Assembly: GCF_025144145.1 (NCBI RefSeq)
Contig: NZ_CP083546.1
Location: 2,496,501-2,560,500, forward strand
Source of the DNA: Leisingera sp. M658
GTDB taxonomy: Bacteria; Pseudomonadota; Alphaproteobacteria; Rhodobacterales; Rhodobacteraceae
Reading direction: 5' to 3'
Length of the DNA stretch: 64,000 bases
A program made the position numbers and the translations under genes. Below, one piece after another: positions 1 through 9,381 of this stretch (the stretch's first letter is position 1; each line of letters starts with the position of its first letter). Below the pieces are notes generated by a model. That model saw only the letters and a list, made by a program, of their open reading frames with translations, was not told the DNA's origin and searched no databases.

Positions 1-758
1 ATGCGTTCGACCACCCGCACATGGTCTTCGGGCACCACCATCCAGCCAACCCGCCAGCCGGTCATCGAGAAGAACTTGGAGAAAGAATTGATGACGTAAG
101 CCTCATCCGTCAGCTCCAGCGCGGTGACCGCCTTCGCCTCATACTCCAGCCCGTGATAGATCTCGTCGGAGATAAAACTGGCCCCCTCACCCCGCGCCGC
201 ATCGATCAGGGCGCCCATCGCGGAATGGTCCAGCATGGTGCCCGATGGGTTGGCGGGCGAGGCCACCATGAGGCCCGCCAGATCCTGCCCCTTCAAATCC
301 GCGGCCACGGGTTGCAGCCGGTTTTCCGGGGCTGTCTGGATGTCCACCGGCGTCAGCCCCAGCGCCTTGAGGATCTGCCTGTAGGACGGATACCCCGGCG
401 CGCCGATCCCGACCCTGTCGCCGCTGTCAAACAGAGCCGTGAAGCTCAGCAGAAAGGCGCCGGAGGAGCCCGGCGTCACGATCACCCGATCCGGATTCAG
501 ATCGACGTTATACCAGTCGCCGTACAGCCGCGCGATGCGCTGGCGCAATTCCGGCAGACCCAAAGCAACAGTATAACCCAAAGCATTGTTTTCCAGCGCA
601 TTCCCCAGCGCTTTCAAGGCACCGGAGGGTGCCCCCGTCGATGGCTGGCCCACCTCCATATGGATGATATGGCGGCCTGCTTCCTCGGCCTTGCGGGCGG
701 CCTCCATCACGTCCATCACAATAAACGGATCAACGCTGGATCGGCTTGAGTTTCGCAT
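1..758 (-). CDS. PLP-dependent class I/II aminotransferase (3' part cut by window edge)
   Basis: Pyridoxal-phosphate aminotransferase of fold type I (AspC-like, COG0436 type), transferring an amino group between an amino acid and a 2-oxo acid in the cytoplasm; the substrate cannot be told from sequence. About 252 N-terminal codons are present and the gene runs off the left edge. Visible motifs are VGQPSTGAP near the N-terminus, PGSSGAF (phosphate loop), ASPANPSGT, ISDEIYHGLEY and the PLP-lysine context NSFSKFFSMTGWR near the edge. The ATG at 758 has GGGAG seven bases upstream; a nearby ATG at 771 is out of frame. It is divergent from the M48 protease gene, with only 22 bp between the two start codons. 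Confidence 0.9.
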   Translation of the reverse strand, partial: MRNSSRSSVDPFIVMDVMEAARKAEEAGRHIIHMEVGQPSTGAPSGALKALGNALENNALGYTVALGLPELRQRIARLYGDWYNVDLNPDRVIVTPGSSGAFLLSFTALFDSGDRVGIGAPGYPSYRQILKALGLTPVDIQTAPENRLQPVAADLKGQDLAGLMVASPANPSGTMLDHSAMGALIDAARGEGASFISDEIYHGLEYEAKAVTALELTDEAYVINSFSKFFSMTGWRVGWMVVPEDHVRVVER

Positions 759-780
759 TCTGATCTCCCATGGTGCGCGC

Positions 781-2136
781 ATGAGTTTTGACCGTTTCTT
801 CCGGCTGGCGTCAATCCCGGCTCTTGTGCTTTGCGCGCTGTTACAATTTGCAGCGGCAGCGCAGGCGGCGTCGATCTCGCTGCTGCGCGATCCGGATATC
901 GAGCACGGGCTGAACCGACTGGCAGCACCGGTGCTGCGGGCCGCGGGGCTGAACGCAAACCGGGTCCGGATCCTGCTGGTCAACGATTCCGCCTTCAATG
1001 CCTTTGTCTTGGATTCGCGAACGATATTCGTGAATTACGGGCTGATCCTCAAGGTGACCTCCCCCGAGATGCTGCAGGCAGTGATCGCCCATGAAGCCGC
1101 CCATATCACCAATGGCCATCTGGCGCGGCGGATGCAGAACCTGCGCTCAGCCAGCAGCGCTGCAGGTCTAGGCGTGGCGCTTGCGGTTCTGGCTGCGGCG
1201 GCGGGTGCGGGCGACGCCGCGGGCGGCATTGCCATCGGCACGCAGAATTCCGCGCTGCGCGGGTTTCTATCCCATACCCGCGCCGAAGAAAGCTCGGCCG
1301 ACCGTTCTGCTGCGGATTACCTCAACCGTGCCGGCATCAGCCCGCAGGGGCTGGTCGATCTGCACCGCGCCTTTGCCGGTCAGGAAGTGTTGAGTGCCGG
1401 CAGTCAGGACCCCTACACCCGCTCGCACCCGCTTAGCCGCGACCGTATCCGCGCCGCGCAGGCCTATCTCGCGGCGCATGGCGACAAGGGCCGGGCCAGT
1501 GCCGAGGCGCAATACTGGTTCGCCCGGGTGCGCGGCAAGCTGTCGGGGTTTACCCGCGCCCCGAAATGGACCCTGCGCCGGGTGCGCGAGGAACAGTACA
1601 AAGACGTGCGCCTGATGCGCGAAGCCGCCGCCTATCACCGGCAGCGAAATCTGAAGAAGGCCCTGAAGGCGGTAAATGGCGCGCTGGCGATCCGTCCCTC
1701 CGACCCTTTCTATCATGAATTGAAGGGACAGATCCTGATAGAGAACCGGCAATGGGGCGCCGCATTGGCGGCCTATGGCCAGGCGGTGAAACTGGCCCCC
1801 AAGGACCCGCTGATCCTTTCCGGTTACGGGCGTGCGCAGCTGGCCGCGGGCCAGCCGAAAGCGGCGCTGCAATCCATGGAACGCGCCCGCGCCATCGATT
1901 TCCGCAACCAGGTGCTGCTGCGTGACATGTCGCTGGCCTATGCCAAGACCGGACAGCGCGGCCTGGCCGCGCTGGTCACCGCCGAACGCTATGCCTTGCA
2001 AGGGCGTCTGGATGACGCCGGAATTCATGCCAAACGGGCCGTCGCCCAGCTGCCTGCAGGATCCGCCGCCGCGCGGCGGGCACAGGATGTGCTGACGGCC
2101 TATGAACAAGCTCAGAAAAGGAAAAGACGAAAATGA
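781..2136 (+). CDS. M48 family metalloprotease with C-terminal TPR repeats (BepA/YfgC-like)
   Basis: Secreted zinc metallopeptidase of 451 residues, probably periplasmic. An N-terminal signal peptide (hydrophobic core about residues 9-28, ending AAAAQAA) precedes the peptidase domain, which carries the zinc motif HEAAH (H104, E105, H108) and the downstream glutamate in RAEESSADR. From about residue 270 the sequence becomes TPR-like helical repeats (YHRQRNLKKALKAVNGALAI and following). This layout matches BepA-type proteases, which monitor outer-membrane protein assembly; that role is inferred. The 781 start is chosen because it places the signal peptide at the N-terminus; upstream in-frame sequence lies inside the divergent aminotransferase. 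Its stop overlaps the next start (ATGA), so it is translationally coupled to the DsbA-like gene. Confidence 0.9.
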   Translation: MSFDRFFRLASIPALVLCALLQFAAAAQAASISLLRDPDIEHGLNRLAAPVLRAAGLNANRVRILLVNDSAFNAFVLDSRTIFVNYGLILKVTSPEMLQAVIAHEAAHITNGHLARRMQNLRSASSAAGLGVALAVLAAAAGAGDAAGGIAIGTQNSALRGFLSHTRAEESSADRSAADYLNRAGISPQGLVDLHRAFAGQEVLSAGSQDPYTRSHPLSRDRIRAAQAYLAAHGDKGRASAEAQYWFARVRGKLSGFTRAPKWTLRRVREEQYKDVRLMREAAAYHRQRNLKKALKAVNGALAIRPSDPFYHELKGQILIENRQWGAALAAYGQAVKLAPKDPLILSGYGRAQLAAGQPKAALQSMERARAIDFRNQVLLRDMSLAYAKTGQRGLAALVTAERYALQGRLDDAGIHAKRAVAQLPAGSAAARRAQDVLTAYEQAQKRKRRK

Positions 2137-2897
2137 AACCTTTTACCCGCGCCGCCACGGCGGCAGCCACCGCCCTCGCGCTGCTGAGCACCCCGGCGCA
2201 GGCGCTGGACCTCAGCAATATGTCTGACGCCGAACGTGAGGCTTTTGGCGAACAGATCCGTGCCTATCTGCTGGAGAACCCCGAGCTGATCCTGGAAGCG
2301 GTTGATCTGCTGGAACAGCGCCAGCAGCAGGCCGAGGCTGTCCGCGATGACACGCTGGTCACAGACAATCTGGCAGAGCTGCAGAACGATGGCTATTCCT
2401 GGGTCGGCGGCAATCCGGACGGCGACATCACCCTGGTTGAATTCATGGACTACCGCTGCGGCTACTGCCGCCGGGCAGCCCCCGAGGTGGAAAAGCTGGT
2501 GAAAGGCGACGGCAATATCCGCCTGGTGATCAAGGAATTCCCGATCCTGGGCGAAGCCTCGGTGCTGTCGTCGCGCTTTGCCGTGGCATCCAAACTGGTG
2601 GCGGGGAATGACGCCTATAAGCAAGTGCATGATGCGCTGATTGAATTCGGCAGCGAGCCGAACGAGGTGGCTTTGCGCCGGATCGCGGACGGGCTGTCAT
2701 TGGATGGCGATGCGATCTTTGCCAAGATGGACAGCGAAGAGGTGACGGCCGAGCTGCGCCAGACCCGCGCGCTGGCACAGAAGATGGCAATCTCCGGCAC
2801 CCCGACCTTTGTGCTGGGCAATGAGCTGCTGCGCGGCTACCTGCCCGCCGACCAGATGGAGATCATAGTGGCTGAAATCCGCGACCAGCAGAGCTGA
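2133..2897 (+). CDS. DsbA family periplasmic thiol-disulfide oxidoreductase
   Basis: Periplasmic thioredoxin-fold protein of 254 residues. The signal peptide (residues 1-24, ending TPAQA) is followed by a helical N-terminal segment (about 30-80, NMSDAEREAFGEQIRAYL) typical of the ScsC/DsbA_N group, then the thioredoxin domain with the redox motif CGYC (C109, C112) in DYRCGYCRR and the cis-proline loop SGTPTF. It probably oxidises or isomerises disulfides of exported proteins; which of the two cannot be told. Its start overlaps the stop of the M48 protease by four bases, so the two are likely one operon for envelope protein quality control. Confidence 0.92.
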   Translation: MKPFTRAATAAATALALLSTPAQALDLSNMSDAEREAFGEQIRAYLLENPELILEAVDLLEQRQQQAEAVRDDTLVTDNLAELQNDGYSWVGGNPDGDITLVEFMDYRCGYCRRAAPEVEKLVKGDGNIRLVIKEFPILGEASVLSSRFAVASKLVAGNDAYKQVHDALIEFGSEPNEVALRRIADGLSLDGDAIFAKMDSEEVTAELRQTRALAQKMAISGTPTFVLGNELLRGYLPADQMEIIVAEIRDQQS

Positions 2898-2920
2898 CGC
2901 CTGACGCCGAACCGGCGGAA

Positions 2921-3003
2921 CCGGGGCTCTGCCCGCCGCCATTGGGCTTGAACCAATGGCGCACCAATGGCAGCCCCGGAGTTTTTTTGCAAAGATGAAA
3001 AAG
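2921..3003. repeat. Intergenic hairpin repeat, GGGGCTCTGCCC / ...AAAGATGAA type
   Basis: Between the convergent DsbA-like and ispG genes. CCGGGGCT (2921-2928) pairs with AGCCCCGG (2972-2979), with an inner ATTGG/CCAAT pair, followed by a T-run and AAAGATGAA. The same pieces recur at about 30207-30247, 34796-34890, 44471-44520 and 52279-52326. It may also end transcription from the left. Confidence 0.6.
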
Positions 3004-3030
3004 CGGGCAGCCTGAAGCAGGCCTGCGGGG

Positions 3031-4158
3031 TTATTCCGCAGCTTGGGCGGCCATTTCCGTTTCAATTTCCGAGGCCTTTTTCTCGACCTCTTCAACGATG
3101 TGGTCGACCATCTGTTCGTTGGACATCTTGTGGCTGGCCTTGCCCGCCAGATAGACCATGCCCGCACCCGCGCCGCCGCCGGTGAAGCCGACATCGGTCA
3201 TCAGCGCCTCACCCGGGCCGTTCACCACGCAGCCGATGATCGAAAGGCTCATCGGGGTGTGGATATGGGCAAGCCGTTCTTCCAGCGCCTCCACCGTCTT
3301 GATCACGTTGAACCCTTGGCGCGCGCAACTGGGACAGGAGATGATATTGACGCCGCGGTGGCGCAGGCCGAGGGATTTGAGGATCTCAAAGCCGACTTTC
3401 ACTTCCTCCACCGGATCGGCAGAAAGGCTCACGCGCAAAGTGTCGCCGATGCCCATCCACAGGAGCTGGCCCAGGCCGATCGCCGATTTGATGGTGCCGG
3501 AGACAAAGCCGCCCGCCTCGGTGATGCCAAGATGGATCGGCGCGTCGGTCGCCTCGGCCAACTGCTGGTATGCGGCGGCTGACATGAAGACATCCGATGC
3601 TTTCACCGAGATTTTGAATTCGTGAAAATCATGGTCTTGCAGGATGCGGATATGGTCGAGGCCGGACACTACCATCGCTTCCGGGCAGGGCTCGCCGTAT
3701 TTATCCAGCAGGTGTTTTTCCAGCGACCCGGCATTCACCCCGATGCGGATTGAGCAATTGTGGTCTTTTGCGGCTTTGATCACCTCGGCCACGCGTTTTT
3801 CGTCGCCGATGTTGCCCGGGTTGATGCGCAGACAGGCGGCTCCCGCCTCGGCAGCCTCAATCCCGCGTTTGTAGTGGAAATGGATATCGGCCACGATCGG
3901 AACCGGGCTTTCGCGCACAATCTCCTTCAGCGCTTTTGAGGACGCCTCATCCGGGACCGAGACCCGGACCAGGTCAGCGCCTGCCTCAGCCGCGGCCTGG
4001 ATCTGGGCAACGGTTCCCGCCACATCGGTGGTCAGCGTGTTGGTCATCGTCTGCACCGCAATCGGGGCGTCGCCGCCGACGGGCACATTGCCGACATGGA
4101 TCTGGCGGCTTTTGCGGCGCTCGATATGGCGCCAGGGGCGGATGTGGTTGATCGACAT
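3031..4158 (-). CDS. ispG: 4-hydroxy-3-methylbut-2-enyl diphosphate synthase (IspG/GcpE)
   Basis: Converts MEcPP to HMBPP, the penultimate step of the MEP isoprenoid pathway, in the cytoplasm using a [4Fe-4S] cluster. At 375 residues it is the usual bacterial length. The N-terminal TIM barrel shows [26 protein letters not shown] and [10 protein letters not shown], and the C-terminal cluster domain shows [10 protein letters not shown] and [10 protein letters not shown], supplying the three cysteine ligands plus the conserved glutamate. It lies 114 bp downstream of the RodZ-like gene on the same strand, a pairing seen in other alphaproteobacteria. Confidence 0.97.
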   Translation of the reverse strand: MSINHIRPWRHIERRKSRQIHVGNVPVGGDAPIAVQTMTNTLTTDVAGTVAQIQAAAEAGADLVRVSVPDEASSKALKEIVRESPVPIVADIHFHYKRGIEAAEAGAACLRINPGNIGDEKRVAEVIKAAKDHNCSIRIGVNAGSLEKHLLDKYGEPCPEAMVVSGLDHIRILQDHDFHEFKISVKASDVFMSAAAYQQLAEATDAPIHLGITEAGGFVSGTIKSAIGLGQLLWMGIGDTLRVSLSADPVEEVKVGFEILKSLGLRHRGVNIISCPSCARQGFNVIKTVEALEERLAHIHTPMSLSIIGCVVNGPGEALMTDVGFTGGGAGAGMVYLAGKASHKMSNEQMVDHIVEEVEKKASEIETEMAAQAAE

Positions 4159-4272
4159 GAGGAATGCGTCCCGGCTGGATCCTGTTAGCAGCTAGATACG
4201 TGCTGAGAGGCGGCGCTGCAATGGCAGCCCGCCTCTTGCGGCGGGATTCGCCGGGCACATTTGCGGCAACAG

Positions 4273-5478
4273 CTACTCGGCCGACTGGTCCGCCTGCAGC
4301 TCGGCTACCAATGTTGCCAGTGCTTCATTGCTGCCATCGGCCAGATCAGCCAGTGCAAACCGGTTGGTGATCGCATCCATCGACAGGTCGATATTCTTGG
4401 ATACCTGGCCGCGTTCGCCGACCGGGCCGAAATGTTCGCCGTTCACCGCAAAATAGATTGCACTGCTTTCGCCGGTGCGCAGGCGCGGGGCATCTTCGGT
4501 CAAAGGCACTTCAAACCGCTGGCCTGCGTCCATGATGGTTTCCAGGATCACGCTGCCATCTGCCGCGGTGACCTGCACCCAGGACGGGCGCACCGCAACC
4601 ATTTCAACGCCCGGCTTAACCTCGGCCACAACCTGCGGCACCAATTGCAGCGGCCCTCCGCCCTCATAGGGCAGGCTGGCTTCGGCAAAGGCCAGCGAGG
4701 GCACTTCGGGCGCCGCAAAGTTGCCCAGCGTGGCCGGATCCAGGGTCGAAATCGGTGCATCGCGCGCCACCAGCACAGGCACATCCAGAGCTTGCGGGCG
4801 GTAAAGCCGGTCCAGCGCCTCAGCTGCCGGATCCTGCGCGTCCCCGGCTGCATTCAAAACTGCGCTGTTCAGCGGGTCGAGATCAGCCAGCACCGCAGGG
4901 GTTTGATCCACTGGTGCGAACTGCACCTGCTGCACCTCTTTCAAGACAGCCCAGCCGCCATAACCGATGCCGCCGATCAGCGCTGCCAGCACCATCAGCG
5001 AGCCGACAGCCCGCGGTTCGATCTGGCTGAGGAAACTGCTGGGGGCGGGAATAAACGGTGTGTTGGGCGAGGCAAAAGCATCGCCGCCCAGCCCGGTGGA
5101 TGTGACTGCCTGGGCGGCGCCGCCTTTGGTCCGGCTGGAAGCTTCGGCAGACATGCCATGGGCAACAGTAAATCCGCTTTCGGTGCAGAAATCCTGAAAA
5201 GCCTCTTCTGCGTCCATATTCAGATAGCGTGCATAGGAACGCACATACCCGGCGATAAAGCCGGGCGTGTCAAAGGCGGAAGGGTCTGAATTCTCGATTG
5301 CGGCGATGTAGGACGCCTTGATCCGCAACTCGCGCTGCACATCCAGCAACGACTTACCCATCGTTGCCCGCTCACCGCGCATTATGTCGCCGAGCTTCAA
5401 CTCGAAATCGTCAAAACCCTTCGGCTCTGCCGTTCCGCCATGCTCTTCTTGCTTGCGCTGGGTGAAGCGCCCGATCAT
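4273..5478 (-). CDS. RodZ-like protein: cytoplasmic HTH, one membrane helix, DUF4115 domain
   Basis: A 401-residue bitopic membrane protein. Residues about 25-95 form a Xre-like HTH (LGDIMRGERATMGKSLLDVQ, then YIAAIENSDPSAFDTPGFIAGYVRSYARYLNM), the domain that in RodZ binds MreB. A single membrane helix (AVGSLMVLAALIGGIGYGGW) follows a linker. The exported C-terminus ends in a DUF4115-type domain (WVQVTAADGSVILE through YFAVNGEHFGPVG). RodZ couples MreB to the elongation machinery; that role is inferred here from architecture. Upstream of ispG on the same strand. The region just 5' of it (5479-5607) is AT-richer and likely holds its promoter. Confidence 0.85.
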   Translation of the reverse strand: MIGRFTQRKQEEHGGTAEPKGFDDFELKLGDIMRGERATMGKSLLDVQRELRIKASYIAAIENSDPSAFDTPGFIAGYVRSYARYLNMDAEEAFQDFCTESGFTVAHGMSAEASSRTKGGAAQAVTSTGLGGDAFASPNTPFIPAPSSFLSQIEPRAVGSLMVLAALIGGIGYGGWAVLKEVQQVQFAPVDQTPAVLADLDPLNSAVLNAAGDAQDPAAEALDRLYRPQALDVPVLVARDAPISTLDPATLGNFAAPEVPSLAFAEASLPYEGGGPLQLVPQVVAEVKPGVEMVAVRPSWVQVTAADGSVILETIMDAGQRFEVPLTEDAPRLRTGESSAIYFAVNGEHFGPVGERGQVSKNIDLSMDAITNRFALADLADGSNEALATLVAELQADQSAE

Positions 5479-5607
5479 GCCTGCTGTCCCATTTTTGCCT
5501 GCCGCAATCTGTTCAGGGCGGTGAAAGAATCACATTTGCGACTCAGATCCGCTCATTGATTAGCAACAGCGTAACACACCGAAGGTAAATTTACACTGAT
5601 CAGTATG

Positions 5608-6831
5608 TTACCCGGCAAGTTCGGCACGATTCAGCGCACAATGCGACCACAATGCGTCCATCGCCTGGACCAGCGCGTCGATTTCCTTGGGGCCGTGCAC
5701 TGGCGACGGGGTAAAGCGCAAACGCTCGGTACCGCGCGGCACAGTCGGGTAATTGATCGGCTGCACGTAGATGCCATAGTCCTCCAGCAGATGGTCGGAC
5801 AGCACTTTTGTGTGCACCGGGTTGCCGACAATCACCGGCACGATGTGGCTGCCATGATCAATGATCGGCAGGCCAAGACCCTTAAGCCGCAATTTCAGCA
5901 CCTTGGCCTGGTCCTGATGCTTGTCGCGCAGATCCTGCGCGCCCTTCAGATAGGCAACCGAGGCCGCCGCCCCTGCCGCAACCGACGGCGCAAGCGAGGT
6001 GGTGAAGATGAAGCCCGGCGCATAAGAGCGGATCGCGTCGCACATCTTGGCCGAGGCTGCAATATAGCCGCCCATCACGCCGTAGGCCTTGGCAAGCGTG
6101 CCGTTGATGATGTCAATGCGGTGGGCCAGACGGTCGCGCTCTGCCACGCCGCCGCCGCGCGGGCCGTACATACCAACCGCGTGGACTTCGTCGATATAAG
6201 TGAGCGCGCCGAATTCATCGGCCAGATCGCAAAGGGCGTCAATCGGGCCGAAATCGCCATCCATCGAATAAATCGATTCAAAGGCGATCAGCTTGGGCGC
6301 CTTGGGGTCGTCCGCTTCCAGCAGTTCGCGCAGATGCGCCGCGTCATTGTGGCGGAAGATACGCTTGGCGCCGCCATTGCGGCGCACGCCCTCGATCATC
6401 GAGGCATGGTTCAGCGCATCGGAATAGATAATCAGCCCCGGGAACAGCTTGGGCAGAGTGCTCAGCGTGGCGTCATTGGCGATGTAAGCCGAGGTGAACA
6501 GCAGCGAGGCTTCCTTGCCATGCAGATCCGCCAGTTCGGCCTCCAGCTGCTTGTGATAAACCGTAGTGCCGGAAATGTTGCGGGTGCCGCCGGAGCCTGC
6601 GCCGGTCGAATCGATCGCATCATGCATCGCCTCCAGCACAACCGGATGCTGGCCCATGCCCAGATAGTCATTGCCGCACCAGACGGTGATGTCCTGTTCG
6701 CCGCCGTCCGGACGGGTCCAGACCGCATGCGGGAAATGGCCCTTCTTGCGCTCGATGTCGATAAAGGTCCGGTAGCGGCCCTCGTCGTGAAGGCTGGCAA
6801 TCGCTGCATCCAGTTTCGCGGTATAGTCCAC
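5608..6831 (-). CDS. hemA: 5-aminolevulinate synthase (GTG start)
   Basis: Condenses glycine with succinyl-CoA to 5-aminolevulinate, the first tetrapyrrole step (Shemin pathway), using PLP. Near-identical motif order to Rhodobacter Hem[67 protein letters not shown], the PLP lysine in [13 protein letters not shown], and [12 protein letters not shown] chose the GTG at 6831 because it gives 407 residues, the length I recall for Rhodobacter HemA, starting [11 protein letters not shown], and has GGAG six bases upstream. ATGs at 6843 and 6837 are alternatives. An FNR-like box lies at 6984-6997. Confidence 0.96.
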   Translation of the reverse strand: MDYTAKLDAAIASLHDEGRYRTFIDIERKKGHFPHAVWTRPDGGEQDITVWCGNDYLGMGQHPVVLEAMHDAIDSTGAGSGGTRNISGTTVYHKQLEAELADLHGKEASLLFTSAYIANDATLSTLPKLFPGLIIYSDALNHASMIEGVRRNGGAKRIFRHNDAAHLRELLEADDPKAPKLIAFESIYSMDGDFGPIDALCDLADEFGALTYIDEVHAVGMYGPRGGGVAERDRLAHRIDIINGTLAKAYGVMGGYIAASAKMCDAIRSYAPGFIFTTSLAPSVAAGAAASVAYLKGAQDLRDKHQDQAKVLKLRLKGLGLPIIDHGSHIVPVIVGNPVHTKVLSDHLLEDYGIYVQPINYPTVPRGTERLRFTPSPVHGPKEIDALVQAMDALWSHCALNRAELAG

Positions 6832-6983
6832 CGGCATCTCCATGGCTTCATGCGGCCCCAGGGGCACGCGGGCTGTGTAAAGGGCACGGCCTGTCGGCGA
6901 TGCGGCCACATTCACGGTCCGGAATGATTACCGCAGGCACCCCTTTTGATCAACTGCATACGCGCCGCCCTAGGTGCGCAACA

Positions 6984-6997
6984 TTGATGCAGGTCAA
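6984..6997 (-). promoter_or_regulatory. FNR/FnrL-like box upstream of hemA
   Basis: Read towards hemA this is TTGAC-CTGC-ATCAA, one mismatch from TTGAT-N4-ATCAA. It sits about 150 bp upstream of the hemA start. FnrL control of hemA is documented in Rhodobacter; here it is inferred from the motif. No other gene is seen between 6832 and 7217. Confidence 0.6.
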
Positions 6998-7217
6998 ATA
7001 AAACTTAAACAGGGGCTGGGCAAGGACAGCTGCGGCCAACCTGTGGCCGTTTGCGTCGCATATGCCGCGTGTTCAGGCGTCACTATGCGCAGGATCGGAA
7101 ACCTGCCGCCCTGGAAAAACAAGCGAAACCCCGCCCTTCCCCCACTGGCCCCTGTTCCGGACCGCTGTTAGGGTCCGCGTCAAATTGCCCGCAACCGGAC
7201 ACGCAGGAGAATGAAAG

Positions 7218-8609
7218 ATGGCACTGAATGATGTTCTGGACCGGATCGACGCAGAGCTGGACGCCGCCACCGAACGGCTGATGGACCTGCTGCGGATCCA
7301 GTCGATTTCCACCGATCCCGCCTTTAAGGCGGACTGCGACAAGGCCGCCGACTGGCTGGTGGCCGATCTCAACGCCATCGGCATCAAGGCGGAAAAGCGC
7401 GAAACGCCGGGCCATCCGATGGTGGTCGGCCATGTGGGCGAGGAAAACACAGACGCGCCGCATGTGCTGTTCTACGGCCACTATGATGTGCAACCGGTCG
7501 ACCCGCTGAACCTTTGGAACACCCCGCCGTTTGAACCGCAGCTGGAGGAAACCCCGAATGGCACCGTGATCCGCGGCCGCGGATCCTCGGATGACAAGGG
7601 CCAGCTGATGACCTTTGTCGAGGCCTGCCGCGCCTGGAAGGCCGTCAATGGCTCCCTGCCCTGCCGCATCACCTTTTTCTTTGAGGGCGAAGAAGAGTCC
7701 GGTTCCCCCTCGCTGATCCCCTTCATGGAGGCCAATGCCGAGGAGCTGAAGGCCGACCTCGCGCTGATCTGCGACACATCGATGGTGTCGCGCGGGGTGC
7801 CGTCGATCTCCTCGCAGCTGCGCGGCATGCTGAAGGACGAATTCACCATCGTCGGCCCGCGCATCGACCTGCATTCGGGCCACTACGGCGGCCCCGGCCT
7901 GAACCCGCTGCGCACACTCTCGGAAATTGTAGCCTCCTTTTATGACAGTGACACCGGGCGCGTGGCCGTCGAGGGTTTCTATGACGGCGCGCATGAGGTG
8001 CCCGAGGACCAGCTGCGCCAGTGGCAGAGCTGCGGTTTTGACGAATCCGAATACCTGAGCTCGGTCGGCTACTCGCAGCCGCACGGTGAAAAAGCCTATT
8101 CCACCCTGGAACAGCAATGGGCCCGCCCGACGCTCGAGGTGAACGGCCTCTGGGGCGGCTACAACGGGGCCGGCTCCAAAACCGTGATCCCGTCCGAGGC
8201 GCACTGCAAGATCACCTGCCGCCTGGTCGGCGACATGGACCCTGACGCGCTGCGCGACAAGATTCGCAAACACGTCGAGGACCGCCTGCCTGCGGACGCA
8301 TCGGTGCGCTGGGACAACGACCTCGAAGGCTCCCGCGCCGCAGTGATGAACATCACCCGCCCCGAATTTGAGGCCGCCCGCGGCGCCCTGTCGGACGAAT
8401 GGGAGCGCGAGGCCGTATTCTGCGGTATGGGCGGTTCGATCCCGATTGCCGGCTTCTTCAAGTCGATCCTGGACATGGACGCGATGCTGATCGGCTTTGC
8501 CAATGACGACGACGCCATCCACTCGCCGAATGAGAAATACGACCTGCAGAGCTTCCACAAGGGCATCCGCTCCTGGGCCCGTATCTTGGACGCCCTGTCG
8601 CGCAAGTAA
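7218..8609 (+). CDS. M20 family metallo-dipeptidase
   Basis: Cytoplasmic zinc di- or aminopeptidase of the M20/CNDP2-like group, 463 residues. Metal-binding signatures are FYGHYDVQPVD (first His, with Asp two residues on), RGSSDDKGQ (bridging Asp), FFFEGEEESGSP (catalytic EE pair) and LICDTSM. The dimerisation domain (about 210-370) lies between the two halves of the catalytic domain, and the final metal His is in DAIHSPNEKYDL. Substrate is unknown. AGGAG lies eight bases upstream of this ATG; another ATG seven bases earlier is out of frame. Stands alone between hemA, which is divergent, and a decayed gene. Confidence 0.93.
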   Translation: MALNDVLDRIDAELDAATERLMDLLRIQSISTDPAFKADCDKAADWLVADLNAIGIKAEKRETPGHPMVVGHVGEENTDAPHVLFYGHYDVQPVDPLNLWNTPPFEPQLEETPNGTVIRGRGSSDDKGQLMTFVEACRAWKAVNGSLPCRITFFFEGEEESGSPSLIPFMEANAEELKADLALICDTSMVSRGVPSISSQLRGMLKDEFTIVGPRIDLHSGHYGGPGLNPLRTLSEIVASFYDSDTGRVAVEGFYDGAHEVPEDQLRQWQSCGFDESEYLSSVGYSQPHGEKAYSTLEQQWARPTLEVNGLWGGYNGAGSKTVIPSEAHCKITCRLVGDMDPDALRDKIRKHVEDRLPADASVRWDNDLEGSRAAVMNITRPEFEAARGALSDEWEREAVFCGMGGSIPIAGFFKSILDMDAMLIGFANDDDAIHSPNEKYDLQSFHKGIRSWARILDALSRK

Positions 8610-8697
8610 CCCCAGTTTCGGGCGGTGCATTTCGAAGCCCCGCCCGGATACTCCAATCCGGACACCGCGAAGCAAGCCGGACAACGGGAAGCAGGCA

Positions 8698-9290
8698 TGA
8701 ACTCTATCTTCAAGACGTGCGCAATACTTGCGGCAGTACTGGCACCGCTTCTCCCCGCTCCGCCCGGTGCCGCCCAGTGCCACCGGAGAAAAGGCTCGGC
8801 CAGGCCGGTAAGGCGGTTTTCGTTGGCGCTACCGGTTTCCTGGCACGCAAGGCCCGGCAATCGGGAGCAGCCGGCGCCGCAGCCTATTTTTTTAGCGGGA
8901 GGCGGGCCAAAGCGGTTCCAAAGTCCACCGATGACCGGCTGGCCCGGCTGTTTTCAGGCACAAACTGCGCGGTTTCCCTGGACCGCCGCCCCGGCCAAGC
9001 CAAGGCCTATGTCTTCACAACACCCGAGGACCTGGACGCCTGTCTGCCGCGGCAGTTTCTTCTCGTGGCCGGTCTGCTTCCTTTCGAAGGCGAAACACCA
9101 AGCGCCTTGAACCTCAACTTCAATTAGACCAAGGCAACCCTGGCGGACGTCGCATTTTTGCGGATCCTCTCCTACATCGGAAAAACGCCGCACCTTGCCC
9201 GGCTGGAACTGCAAACCGCTGCCAACCGGATGTTTGACCTCTGCGACTTCAGCACACGGCTGCAATTGCAGGCGACGCCGCACTCCCGCC
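8698..9290 (+). pseudogene. Decayed secreted-protein gene (frameshift plus in-frame stop)
   Basis: The ATG at 8698 begins a convincing signal peptide (MNSIFKTCAILAAVLAPLL, then PAPPGAAQ) that soon turns into unlikely, proline-rich sequence. Protein-like sequence resumes one frame over, between about 8780 and 8800 (KRLGQAGKAVFVGATGFLAR ... VFTTPEDLDACLPRQFLLVAG), stops at a TAG at 9125-9127 and continues in that same frame (TKATLADVAFLRILSYIGKT ... LQTAANRMFDLCDF) to about 9290. Two lesions would be needed for one reading frame of about 195 residues. The family is not recognised. A chance run of open frames in GC-rich DNA is the alternative. Confidence 0.45.
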
Positions 9291-9323
9291 CGTCATCAAG
9301 CCTCATGCGAGGCCTTCTTCCCG

Positions 9324-9381
9324 TTGGGTCTGGCGCCGCTTGCGCGGCGCGCGCCGTGCCTTGGCACGGCGCCAGGCCCAA
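9324..9381. repeat. Nested, mutually exclusive hairpins
   Basis: An outer 15-bp stem (9324-9338 with 9367-9381, one G.U pair) and an inner perfect stem GCCGTGCC-TT-GGCACGGC (9353-9370) share bases, so only one can form at a time. No T-run follows. The rest of 9382-9643 shows no gene or clear signal apart from the ribosome-binding site of the next gene. Confidence 0.55.

Noticed and set aside
6832-6915. A 28-residue longer HemA N-terminus from the GTG at 6915
   Set aside because: The extension is not HemA-like, and the GTG at 6831 has a Shine-Dalgarno and gives the expected 407 residues.
7083-8783. A 566-codon open frame antisense to the M20 dipeptidase
   Set aside because: The translation has no protein-like domains, and the sense strand is clearly the peptidase. 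It is a shadow frame in GC-rich DNA.
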